Part shown: one piece after another, positions 45,620-56,490 of the stretch
How positions within the stretch are numbered: position 1 is the first letter of the stretch
How the letters are laid out: each line of letters begins with the position of its first letter
NCBI GenBank assembly: GCA_019787685.1
Contig: JAHNUO010000005.1
Coordinates: 2,232,001-2,296,000 of the forward strand
Reading direction: 5' to 3'
Length of the DNA stretch: 64,000 nucleotides
DNA from: Chiua virens
Lineage: Eukaryota; Basidiomycota; Agaricomycetes; Boletales; Boletaceae
Notes under the pieces: generated by a model
Told to the model about the DNA's origin: nothing
Seen by the model: the letters and a program-made list of their open reading frames with translations, nothing else
Databases searched by the model: none
Made by a program: the position numbers and the translations under genes

Positions 45620-46467
45620 TTCTTTCCTTTCTTTTCTGGAGCGGATTTGCGGATGAGCTCATGACTAAGCAACTGTTGCTCTAAGGTATGGAGTTTGTCT
45701 AATAATTCTTTGTGTGTTCTGTACGTCAAAGTGATTTCCAGGAACGTGAATGAATGTTCAACAGGGGATGACATCGGTAGTTTAACCAATGGGGAAGAAG
45801 TAAGGGACGGATCGTCTACATCGTAAGGTTCTTCGGAGTCTAGTGGCTGGTAAGCTAAATCAATAGATTTGTCTAGATCTTCAGGGTCTGTAGCGTGTAG
45901 GTAAGGGGATGGATCGGGGGATGTTGCTTCAGTAGCAGTAATGCGTGGAGACAACGAAGGAGATGAGACAGGAGTAAAGACATTGGGAGCGTCAATGGTT
46001 TCCTGGGGGGTGATCGTAACATCACTATCCCAATCGTCAGAACGAGGGGAGTCGTCAATGCTTAGATCGTAGCCTTGTATGGATGCTTCATCAAAATCAT
46101 TTGAATCAGTGTAACCCCAATAGTATTCGCCATTTCTTTCGATAATGAATTCTTGTTCTTGTGGTACCATTGAAGGAACCGCGTCAGTAACATCTAGTTC
46201 TTCCGATAACATGTTCACTATAGTAGCTGATCCATATGTTTCAATCGGTGTCATTTCTATTTGTTCGACGGTAGAGTTTTGATCTGGGTGAGAAGACAAC
46301 ACCAAATCGGGAGTGGAATTGGAAACGGGGGCAGGATAAAATCTATCTATGAGACACCAAGAAAGTACGCAGATCCATATCATCAAAATGACTATGCAGA
46401 TCACTATTGTAACGATCTTTTCGGTAGAACTCATTTGAATAAGAGGGTTTCCTGAGGTAAAAGGCAT
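45615..46467 (-). pseudogene. Outer-element protein, N-terminal part with membrane anchor
   Basis: ATG at 46467. After ten residues comes MSSTEKIVTIVICIVILMIW followed by ICVLSWCLIDRFYP, a single strong membrane segment, then a Ser/Thr/Asp/Glu-rich stretch including PIETYGSAT, and a last segment FLEITLTYRTHKELLDKLHTL with KSAPEKKGKNP. The inner element inserted at codon 285. The rest of the protein lies at 38711-37720 in the same phase. In the present genome the frame runs a few codons into the inner LTR and stops at 45583. Confidence 0.75.
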
Positions 46468-47024
46468 GACAGTGGCAAAGAGCTTATTAATTCTTTATAT
46501 CGATATGGTAGGATACGGGGTATGACAGATCTAATCTTGACTACTAAATCTGAGGAGGTGGTATAGCTATGGCTACGAAGAGCGAAGGCTACAGGGAAGT
46601 ACTAAAGAGGGATGTCGACGGTGGCGATGGCAGATGAGGTAAAACTCTAATCTGAGGAGAGGGACACGATAAATCGTGAAAGTTGCTTTAACCGCTGTTC
46701 TTGAATGGTGGAGGTGGGAAAGGCTGGGTAGCTGTGATAACTCAACAACCACTACCCAGGGAGGAACCGGAATACGACCCTTATCTATCAGGGGAGGGCG
46801 ATAACTGTATCCCTTCTACAGTGAACGTTATCGATTCGTTCTACGTAGCAGCCTCTAGCGCTCTGCTAATACACCCGGTAGTGCACTATCCAGAAAGCAA
46901 CTTTATCCAAATTTATTCGCTGGACGAGCGATGCAAGGAACAACATAGGTTCACAAGCGACAACCGGTAAGCCTGGTGGTTTGCCAGGAGGATGCTGATC
47001 CTCTGCAGTGGGTAACGAAACAGA
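46468..47024 (-). other. Leader of the outer element
   Basis: No gene. In the sense direction the 476 nt directly before the ORF start (46943 to 46468) contain no ATG; one ATG at 46946 opens a short uORF. No primer-binding site could be recognised after the 5' LTR. Confidence 0.5.
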
Positions 47025-47531
47025 TATGAGTCAAGGAACAAAAGGAAACATAATCCCTATGTCTTCTTGGTAATGTAGGAGTTGTTGGACGATCTTAGAA
47101 GAAGGAATGAAAAGTGATTTCAAGACTAAGGTAAATACATGTTTTGTAACTACTTATATAGGTTTCAGAAAGAGAGCACGGACCAAGTAAATATAAAAGG
47201 TATTTCTAAGTAAAGTAAGAATTGGAGAAGGGTAAAGGTATTGTAAAGGGTTTTATGATGTTTTATAGAATGTAACTAGAATGTATGAGATGATATCAAA
47301 CCTTCGTAACTGCTGGGATGGGAATGTAATCAATTGATAGGAATGGAATGAAGAAGAAATGAAATAGAATGTTCGAGATGAATCTTGAGAAGGGTATATA
47401 GATCTGGAATAGATCTAGAGAAGGGTATGTCATGGGTATGACGTAGTGGTTATGTAAGATGTAAGGTATAGTGAAAGTAAGAATTAATGAATGTATTAGG
47501 TAATGAATGATGAGAATTTATTATTCTGACA
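47025..47531 (-). repeat. Outer element 5' LTR, inner end altered
   Basis: It matches the left LTR from 47037 to 47531. The first 12 bases (47025-47036), which should match TGTTAGAACCAA at 37037, do not align well. A TATATAAG box lies at about 47160-47153 in sense. Confidence 0.85.
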
Positions 47532-47536
47532 TGTAG
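47532..47536. repeat. Target-site duplication of outer LTR element, right
   Basis: TGTAG, matching 37032-37036. Confidence 0.9.
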
Positions 47537-47539
47537 GCA

Positions 47540-48620
47540 AGCGCATAGGCCTTGTTACGGGCGCGGGGAGCTGTTAGTGAATGGCACTGAAACTGAAACA
47601 TACGACGGTCCTTGTCAAACGTGAATGATGGTTGGTGGCGGCAACAAACAGGCTGTGGCCCGGGGACTCGTTACCAGCTCGATCTACCATGTACAAAATC
47701 AACATTGCTACGATGTTCGCGTCCACTGGCGTCTCTTTATCCATCGATTTTTGATACTGCGTTCTTCCAGCTTTCCAGTTCGTTCAAGCTCCTGGATCAT
47801 TGCGCGTGACATCGTCGCCATTCCAGCTGTCGACTCGGCGTATCAGTCGAACGCCTCTAAAAAATTTCAAGTCACAAGCACCGCACCAACTTACAGAAAT
47901 AGATGTTCCCGGACTTCGGGTTCTTAATTGAATCTACATATCTATTGATACGTTCCTGTCTCTCTTTGTAAAGGACAGACCCGTGCTGATGGCCCTTCAT
48001 TTTTAATCAACGAATCAGATCATCGCGGACCGTATTCTGGAGGCTTTATGTGTCCAATAGTAGGTCCCACGCCGTTTGCCGCAGACACGTCGGGCCACCA
48101 GGAACATCCAACTTGAGTGGACAGCCACGTCTCGACATGGTCAGAACGAACCTAGCATACAGGGCTGGCCGGGGCCTGTGAGCTCGAGAATGAATTTAAT
48201 GACAACAGCCCGCCTCGGCCGATCGGCCCCTTTACTAGACCGTCGCAATTCACTTCCACTTGGACGAGAATCCGCGTATGAGATTCAGTTACTTCGCGAG
48301 ATACTACTCGTTGGCCTACAGGGAAAACTTGAAAGTGATCTGCAATTTATGAAACAATCGTATTACATGTACATCGTCAGAACGAGGTAGCATCATGATG
48401 TCCAACTCACATCCATCAGACCCTTAGACTCTGTCTTTCGATGCAGCACCAACCTCTGAATTGCGCCACATGGTGCCAATCGGACAGCGGCGGTTTATGT
48501 AACTCAATAGATGCATCTCCACATTGGCATTGAATGTGCAGGGTCCTCCGATTCGGGCACCTGTTGTATATGTACATATAAAGATGTAACTCTAAATCGA
48601 CGTGTGAAGTGGAGATGCGG
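47540..48620. other. Intergenic, nothing recognised
   Basis: The minus strand at about 47710-47860 has a protein-like run (MATMSRAMIQELERTGKLEE) bounded by stops. I cannot assign it to a family. Confidence 0.35.
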
Positions 48621-48628
48621 GATCCACG

Positions 48629-50364
48629 TTAGATGATGGCCACTGCTCGAGTCGAGACGGACTCCATCGGTATCTCCTCGACGATGTCTGTCCTCTCGTC
48701 CTGTCTACTATCCGCGAATATGATCCCCGACTTGTCAGTCATACCGCGCGTGGAGATCGAGGGAAGTCCAAACGCAGTGTCAGCCCCACTCCCGATGTAC
48801 TTGCATCGAACATCATGTGCATATAATTCCCGCATGCTCAGGACGAGTCGAGGGGTCAGAGTAAACAAGGGGACAAATGCGAGGATATTGGACACCGTCA
48901 TCTGCCACCCTGTTGCCGGAATCTGTCCCCAGGATCTCAGCAGGTCGACGAGGTTGATCAGAAAGATGCTGCGACAGGAAAATTCAGTCACAGCACAAGA
49001 GAACGAGAAAGAGACGAACGCTGAGAAATAGAAGATGCCTTGTTGAAAAATCATGTTCATGTACCGACCAATTTGCCATCGCGTTGTCGCGTTGTACATT
49101 TGAAGTGACTGCCTGATAAACATGATGGCCGCAAGAACGAACAGCACCACGGCAAAAGCTATTTGCATCATGTCGGTGACATCACCCCAAATGGACGGAA
49201 TTGTTGCCACCGCGCAGAATGTGTACCCCAGCTTTTGAACGATATGAACTGAGTTGAAACATCGAAGGGTAAGTACCATTTTACCGTCCTTTAACAAAGC
49301 CATTTACCTGGCATATTCTTCGGATGACTGTAGACCGTAGAGGATATGACGAGAGAGGTGGTCTCGATGCAAAGAATAAAAAGGAGAATTCCTAGCACTA
49401 GCTTCGATCGATTGTACATTGCCCATACGCGAAGGACCATGAGGACTATGATCTTCATCAGAAATTTTGTACTTTTAGCCTGCACTATGAAAGAAAAAAC
49501 TCACAATCTGCTGCGGTCATAAAAAGCACGCACGTCCATTGATGGACAATGTTCAACATTTGACCTTGAAACCTGCATCAAAAGGATGGATGGAGAAAGT
49601 ATGGTAGAAGCGACTCACAACTATTTAAGAAATGTAAGTTATTTTCAGCGAGCTCGAAAACATGGTAAAGCATGAATCCGTACGTCTATGATCTCGATTA
49701 GCACGTTGGAAATTGTTGGTATCTGGAGAATTTACCTTCGCAGGACCAGGTAGGAAGCTACTTTTGACTACCGGGGGGTCAAAACTTTGATCGAATTTAT
49801 ATATTCAAAGCCAAAACCTACCGAGAGCTAATGTGCTGAAGAATATATCAAGTCAGAGTTGACACTTACTACAGTGCTCGGTGACTTACACAAGGTTATA
49901 GAGCCCACAATAACGAACCTATGGCAGTGTTTAGCTCGTCGTGGTAGTGGTACTGTACCGGGCGTTCAAAACCCACAAGAATGAACAGTGTTGAGACCCG
50001 GGTCCAGGGTTTGTTCTGTGAAACTTATCATCAGGAGTGTGTTAGCCTTCGGAATCATTCTTTGCTCACCCAGATATATTCTACCTTCATGGATCATCCG
50101 TTAGTAAGATGTTGTGCATACGGTGGCAGGTTATAAGTCGTACCTCTTTCGAAAACGTAAGAACTAACAGTGAATAAGGTGATACATCAATGCATTATGA
50201 CGAAGCAGAATCGATGACTCACTATAATCGTATCCAACGGCAGTAAGGATGATGACTGTAAACAGTTGTGAGATCGTTCTCCGATAACTAACAGTGGCAT
50301 ACGTACGCGTCTTGTAGTCAACCTGCCGTATAGCCAGAACGGAGTTCATAGCGGATGTCATCAT
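48629..50364 (-). CDS. DUF6533-like multi-spanning membrane protein, copy E
   Basis: ATG at 50364 (MMTSAMNSVLAIRQVDYKT), TAA at 48629-48631. Exons include the 15-nt exon VEYIW (50070-50084; the only copy with Val first), NKPWTRVSTLFIL, VRYCGLYNL, a 14-nt exon, VLRVWAMYNRSKLVLGILLF (about 49370-49430), a hydrophobic exon IQMIAFAVVLFVLAAIMFI-like (about 49010-49200) and a last exon FVPLFTLTPRLVLSMRELYAHD. The tail diverges from the others and ends STRAVAII. It is transcribed away from the kinase gene that follows, so the two share a divergent 1.4-kb spacer. Role unknown. Confidence 0.7.
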
Positions 50365-51790
50365 TACGCTGAACGGGGATCACAAGTGCAACAGATGTTA
50401 AAGGAGGGCGTAGGATGATTCTATCCCTCGAGAGGTCAGGTTAATAAACCTTACTCGGAGGAAGTTAGAGTGGGATCTTCGAGATCACGTTGAGCCCCTA
50501 GCATTTTTGTTCGCTAACTCTCAGGGTCTGATCTTGTAGTTTAGGGCCAGCTTCCAATACGACTGCGACGTGATGTTATGGACAAGAAACTCCTGAAAAG
50601 CAATTCATACCATAGAAAAGGGCGATCAAAAGGGTCGGTAACCTAGGGATTGATACCGCTTCAAATGGCCCGGAGGGCCGCAAACCTGAACATTTGTAAG
50701 AAGGCCAAGCGGTCTGTATGGACGTGTCAGCCTGGGCAAGCCAACTCAAGGGGATTTGACAGGTACCTGATATGTATGCGACTTTGTCGGAATTTGCGCC
50801 ACTGATGAACTCGTTACGGTGTTTCTCTATGTACTTGTCGCAGTATACGAGAAATAAAGTGAAAAAGTTATTTGAAAGACCCGACGAGGTCGCGTCGTCA
50901 CGTGGATTGTTCAATTGTGATCATGAATCTTCGGTTTCGTAATCTGGCATCGAGTGGCAGAGCATTGCGCAACTGCGAAGCTCGAGAAAGACGTTATTCC
51001 ACAAGGCCTGTCGCTCACGCTGTCAATGGGATGACGATTGCGGGAAACGCCGCAGATCCCTGAATGGTGAAGGGCATTCAGGAATTGGTCAGATCTTAAC
51101 TAGAGCCCCTAATAGTAGGCAGATCAAGAGTGCTCCGCACGTAGTTGACAGCTCGAAGGTGTACACGAAAAGCCGGCAAGCGAGTTGGTCGTGTGGGAGA
51201 TGAATTCTGAATCAAGCACGTAACGAGAAATTCAGTGCTGTGGAAAAAGGCCCAGCGGAATAACCCACTAAGTTGCGCCAGCCATGGCATCGGCTTGGAT
51301 GGGCTCATGGAGTCGGACTAAGTGAGCGTGGCCGGGCGCCAGTGTCGGAAGGGCTTTGCATAGGCAAGCTAATATATCAGTATCATGTATTAGCGAGGAC
51401 CAATGTTAGTCGGGCTAGAAGCAAGCGAAGTTCAATGTTCTATTTCGTCGCCAGGTTTAACTCATTCAGCTCGACGCACTGGAGGTCCGGAATACGCCGA
51501 CTTACTGCTTCATAACCAATAGAATGATCATCATCATGTTAACATCGCGTTGCGTTCCCCCCTGCCATCTTTCTCAGTCCAGTTTTCGGAGGCAAACTGA
51601 AGCTCTCGTACCCACTTTTTCCTGTGATGCAAACGTGAGACGCACTTGAATCGGTAAGACTTGTCGTAGAACATGACGACTAAATGGGCCAGTTGTTGTC
51701 TTGAAAGACCACACCCATTGATTGCATCCGAAACAAGTTCGAGGTTGACAGGTGCCATGGGGATGGTCAAAGGTCTCCCGTGACCAGTCA
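50365..51790. other. Spacer between divergent genes, possible remnant
   Basis: A minus-strand frame at 50576-50914 (112 codons, containing VYCDKYIEKHRNEFISGANSD) looks protein-like but matches nothing I know and has no obvious partner exons. The rest is featureless. Confidence 0.3.
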
Positions 51791-51792
51791 GA

Positions 51793-53781
51793 ATGGGGAT
51801 AGAGGTGGTGGTTTATGATGAAGATTCGCGCGAAGTGCAAGTTCAAGAAGATGAGACGGACATGGCTGGCGTTCAATTTCGTTCGTCCCGTATCATGGCC
51901 CGTCTTCGAAAGGACACCCTCAACGTTCCCGTCTTCGCTCCTCCTCTCCGCATATTCGCGACCGGAACCGTCTTTCTCACTCATTCACTCCTTCTCCCCG
52001 CTCATCCCAGCCCCGGCACCGTCTCGCGCGCTCAGTCCGTCATCACCACGCGCGGTGGTGCCACCGCCCATGTCCTCGCCCTGCTCGCACAACTCGCCGC
52101 CACCGCGCCCGCCACCGGCGACATCGAGCCTATACTCATCGCCTCCCTTGGCGGCAATCACGAGGCGGCTCGTCTTCGCGACGCACTCGAAGCAGCAGGC
52201 GTACGCACAAAATACTGCAAAATCTGGCCTGGCCTTGGTGTACCCTCTGCATGGGTCGTCCACGCCAGCGACACCGACGCCCGCACCGTCATCAACCACA
52301 ACCCCGTCCCAGAGGTCTCGCACGAGGACTTCATTGCCCTCCTCGGCCCAGTTCTCGCACCCGAAAATTACCTCGGCTTTAACGTGCCCCCGCCCCCGCC
52401 CAACCCGCCCCCCATCGCGAGAGACCAACACAACCCATCGCCCGTGTCTATGTTTCCAAATACCCTCGCCCCGCCATCTGCACCACGTCCATCCATGTCG
52501 TCCCGCCCAAACACCGCGCCATCGGCAACCAATTCGTTACCACCTGCACCGCACACGTATAACGTTCCCAGCCCGAGCCCAAATTCACCCGCGCCGTTTG
52601 ACTGGCTTCACCTGGAAGGTCGAAGCGTGCGTACGACCCTTGCCAATTTGATCGGTGTCGACGGTCTTGCGCGTGAACGCAAATGGCGCTCGCACTTTGT
52701 CATCTCGGTTGATTTGGGCCGTCGTGCTCGTGAAGGTGTCGAAGTGGTACGTCTTCTCTCTTTTACGCGTCTTGACGACAGTAACACTTTCCAAAGCTCA
52801 TTCCCCATGCAGACGTGATCTTCCTTACTCCCTCCACCTTTCCCTCACTTTCTGCGCCAGGTCAAACAGGTCAACCCGCACCACTTTCTCCTGGTACTGC
52901 ACCAACACCACGCTCGATTCTTCTCTCCCTCGCGCGTCATGCCCCTTCTCATGCCTTGCTTGTGCTCAACGCCGGTCGCGACGGTGCTGCTCTCCTCAGC
53001 CTCCCTACCAGCGAATACCTCCAAAGCTCAGGATGGAATCAACTCCCCTCGTCCCATCCCAGCCTCCATCACCCCGTTCCTCGTCCCCCTGGGTACGGAC
53101 ACAATCACACCATCTCCAACTCTTCAAATGGCACGCGGGCGACACGCCCCTGGGATGGCGTCGAGAGTGTACGCTCTGCATCAGATTTCTGGGCTGACGG
53201 TGCACCTCCCAACGACTCGTTCATGTCGCGTGACAGCGCGCAGACGCAACGTTCAGAGGCGCGGTCGCATCGCCGTCTACCGAGTCGGGAATCGTTCCAC
53301 CCGATGGATGAGGACGATGAGGAGGACGATGAGCGCGGCGAAGAGGGTCGACAGACCCCCCAGCCAGAGCGTACGCGGGGACCCGAGGAGGTGCTGGACG
53401 AGGAAGGGGCGCACGCAGCCTTTGTGGCAGGGATGATTTGGGCGCTGAGTAGACGCGTCTTACCGGGTCCGCCGTACGTGCCGAGTGTTGGACCTGATGG
53501 AGAAGTGTCAATCAAGGAAAGTATGGCTGATATTGGGATTCGCTGGCGATTGGATGAGTGTCTGAGGTACGTTTGTAGATGTATGCTCTGATTTACATAT
53601 TGACAAGTTTTACTCGTGTGTTGTCATTAGGTTCGCGACGGAACTGGCGTGTCGGAAGGCGTACAGTCGAGGTGACGTCGTTAGCAGTCCTGGCGTGGCA
53701 TCTTCGTCAGGACATGTCAAGGAACGCGACGAATGGGATGGACTTGGAGAGGCGATGCGGAGCGCAGGCTGGTTTGATTGA
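51793..53781 (+). CDS. Ribokinase/pfkB-like sugar kinase, probably lacking the catalytic Asp
   Basis: Three exons: 51793-52746, 52797-53566 and 53631-53781, together 624 residues. Introns of 50 and 64 nt keep frame (GVEV|LIPHADVIF and CLR|FATELACRKA). An alternative start is ATG 51895 (590 residues). The N-terminal lobe has FATGTVFLTHSLLLP and the sugar-contact turn TRGGATAH; the C-terminal half has HADVIFLTP and LNAGRDGAALLS. The anion-hole motif, normally GAGD, reads EEGAHAAFVAGM: the catalytic Asp is replaced by Ala. A Pro-rich insert of about 100 residues and an acidic Asp/Glu insert enlarge it well beyond the usual 300-350. It is the only near-complete member among several decayed copies in this window. 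It resembles ketohexokinase-type proteins; the substrate is unknown and it may be a pseudokinase. Confidence 0.75.
52747..52796 (+). other. Intron 1 of pfkB-like gene
   Basis: GTACGT donor, AAAG acceptor, 50 nt. The alternative AG at 52811-52812 joins out of frame. Confidence 0.75.
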
Positions 53782-53784
53782 ATT

Positions 53785-54790
53785 GACCAAAGTTGACGTA
53801 TCTGTGACGATGTTACGCCGTCATGATCACTTATGCTCGTGATACCCACCCACGACATCTACTCTCGTATACCAGGCAGGTTCGAATCACACTTTACGGA
53901 AACTATGCAGTCACAATCTTTTCAATACTAATACTTACTTGCATTCCACGACGCGTCGACGATGGGCCAGGTTTTAGCCCAACGCAAACCAGAATTGAGG
54001 TGGTGACGAATGCAAGAAGGCTTGTATCGATTTCAATAACAACTTCCAACTAGCTCGTCCTTACCCTTAAATCCTCCACTGCTCACAGCCCCATAGCGCA
54101 GTAACTATGTCTTTCTCGTACTAGTGCTTGGAGCCTTGACGCCTTCCTCGAATAGAAGACACTGAATAAATTTCAGCCGAATGAATCTTGGGGGTCTGTG
54201 GCGTACACGTCCAGACAGGTAAGCAATTTCAACTCGATCGATGGTCTTGATACACTAACATTGACATTCAATCTTCAATATCAATATTCAGCCCACTGTG
54301 AGAGCATACCATCACAAGTTGGTTGGCTTCATCATGTGCGTCGTGCCAATTGTTGCGATCCAGCCTTTGATGTATTTATTGATCGGTCCAAGACCCTCTA
54401 CCCCTCGTCCACCACATTCTCTTTCCTCACGTAGGGTGTACCTCGATGCTGTGCTGTCCATCGCTCTATTAACTGATTCAGACGAAGAGGAGTATTAAGA
54501 GGAGAACAGCAAAGAGGGATGCCAGACGCTGCAGCCAGACCGTGGGCGGTGAAGCGCTGGACGAGGAGGGGGCGACGCATTGCCCATCAGTACGGCAGCT
54601 CCCACTGCAGGCACAAAGAACAAGACCCTCGCTACTAGATAATGGAATCCCCGCCATCCACATCTTTTGATGCTCATCATGATAAGGCTGGAAGGTTCGT
54701 AGTTGATTTACTCGAGCCGCCACATGCAACATTCATTTGGCTACAGCCGCATGATCACCACTAGCAAACCGCGACGTTCTCCGCAAACCC
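53785..54790. other. Intergenic, nothing recognised
   Basis: Probably the lost 5' part of copy F. The words could not be matched confidently to DUF6533 exons. Confidence 0.35.
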
Positions 54791-54794
54791 AGTA

Positions 54795-55272
54795 TACCTT
54801 GTAAAGTATGTCCAGTCCCCTTCCTTATCACACTATTGTCAACCTAAGAAAACATTATCACTTCGGATGCCAGTGGAGTATAACACAACTGAAACTTTTC
54901 TGTCGCAGAATCATCCTGTTGAACCTCGTTAACCTACTGGTCGGCATTGGAAGTATATCAAACACCGGGTGACAGCTCATACTAGCAGGCATCGTGGAAC
55001 TTGTGCTTGTGTACACTTTAACTCCTCGATTCATCATTAGCATACGGGAGGTGTGTGCAAACGATGCTTAAGGGAGACGTGGGGGAGGGATCAACAGTGG
55101 GTTTGGCTTGTCTACGTTATCGAGCCTTGGTGCTACCGGAGGACCGATGGTGTTTGCAGCCAATGTGCAGAGCGAAATTGCGGAGAACGAAGAAGCGGAT
55201 GATGGGAAGAACGAGGGCTTTGGAGACATCGAATTGGTCCCAAGGGAGGTTGGGTCTACTCAGCAAGTATAG
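54795..55272 (+). pseudogene. DUF6533-like copy F, 3' remnant with stops
   Basis: It begins in the intron before the last exon (the GTAAGTATGTCCAGTCC words match copy G) and continues with the last exon, reading RIILLNLVNLLVGIGSI, VYTLTPRFIISIREV and GGINSGFGLSTLSS. TGG has become TGA near 54970, and another stop (TAA in place of CAA) lies near 55070, so no full frame remains. All upstream exons are missing. It follows the kinase gene on the same strand, which completes the kinase-then-DUF6533 order for this unit. Confidence 0.75.
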
Positions 55273-55769
55273 TTGGTGGCCACTGGTCCATACTGTCTTC
55301 CAATTTGCTGCTAGGGTGATGATTCTTATTTGTCGTCTCCGTCTCGAGATCTGAAATACGATTGTACTTTAGAGCTAGTAAATCTATTCTTGGCAACTTG
55401 AAAGCACAATGTTCGTGATCATGACCGTAATACATAAATAACTACAAAGGTAGGTAGGCAATAACTTACATAACGGTAACACTGGATTGGTGCTCGTGGG
55501 TGGCATGATTCGATCTAGTGTTCTTGGACGATCGCGAGGCGATGTGGCCTTACAGCACCAGACCCTTGGCACCACTCAGAGGGACTCCCGAGACTAGCAC
55601 ATCGCACCACATACATACAACGTCTCTAGTCCTTGTAAATCTACCTCGCTGAATTCTGTCGTCATGCCCATTAAGTAGGAGGTCGAAGTGGTCTGCCTCA
55701 GAGTCTCTTACGCGTCTTCATCATGGCTTCCTACTCTCCTACCCATGTCAATCAAGCCAACCTGCATCA

Positions 55770-56490
55770 ATATCTGCTTCATCCTCACTTGCGGTTCTCC
55801 TGAATTTCCTGACCAGCGAATACCTCCACATCGCTGGATGGAAGCAACTCCCCTCGTCTTGTCCCAGCCTCCGTCACCCAGTTTTTCGTCCCGCCAGATA
55901 CGGCCACAATCATACCATCTCTACCTCTTCTAACAACATGTGTGCGACTCTCCCCCAGAATGGTGTCAAGAGAGTAGTGTTGGGCTCGGATTTTTGGGCT
56001 ACCAGTGCCCTCGTTCACGCCACATGACATACCCGCAGACGCCAAGCTCAGAAAGGCGGTCCTATTGCTGTCAATCGGGCGAGGAGGGACGACAGACGCC
56101 AGCCACAGCGTCCCCGGGATTGGAAGAAGTGCTAGGTGAGGAAGCGGCGTACGCGGCTGGCGCGGTATATAGACATGTCTTACCTGGTCCGCCGTACGTG
56201 CCAAGTGTTGGGCCTGATGGAGATGCGATAGCCAAAGAACAGTGTGGTGGTATAGGGATTCGATGGCGATTGGATAAATGGTTGAGGTCCATTTGTTGAT
56301 GGATGCTTTGAAGCGCATATTGACGAGTTTTATTCGTGTTGTGAATAGGTTCGCAGCGGAACTGGCGTGTCGGAAGGCACACAATCAAGCTGACGATGTT
56401 AGCAGTCCCAGCGTTGCATCCCCCTATGGGCACGTCAAGAAACGCCACGAAGGAGTGCAGGCTGATTTGATGGAATCGACCAAGGTGACG
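55770..56490 (+). pseudogene. Decayed pfkB-type kinase copy
   Basis: Matches exon 2 and exon 3 of the kinase gene in pieces: TSEYLHIAGWKQLPSS (about 55810-55860), EEGRQTPA and VLPGPPYVPSVGPDGD (about 56080-56225), IGIRWRLDKWLR (about 56250-56290), then an intron-like gap and FAAELACRKAHNQ (56350-56390). Several frame changes and stops separate the pieces. It stands 5' of copy G on the same strand. Confidence 0.8.

Larger units (their letters stand above)
37037..47531 (-). mobile_element. Outer LTR retrotransposon, non-autonomous, interrupted by a second element
   Basis: Two LTRs (37037-37543 and about 47025-47531) flanked by TGTAG duplications. The coding strand is minus: the polypurine tract lies next to the left LTR and the ORF reads leftwards. 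Removing the inner element (38717-45614) and one copy of its GTGGG duplication leaves about 3.59 kb. No gag, protease, reverse transcriptase, RNase H or integrase core is present. The only ORF is the anchored zinc-finger protein described separately. The LTR copies differ at one position that I noticed (37191 T against 47179 C) over about 495 aligned bases, so the insertion is young. The element must borrow its copying enzymes. Confidence 0.88.

Noticed and set aside
46701..46970. Plus-strand frame in the outer element leader
   Set aside because: Antisense to the element, with no motif. The element's coding strand is minus.
51815..52651. 278-codon plus-strand frame inside the kinase gene
   Set aside because: Shadow of exon 1 in another frame. 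The kinase motifs are in the frame starting at 51793.
53875..53895. GGTTCGAATC, like a tRNA B box
   Set aside because: No pairing stem around it, no A box at the right distance and no cloverleaf could be drawn.
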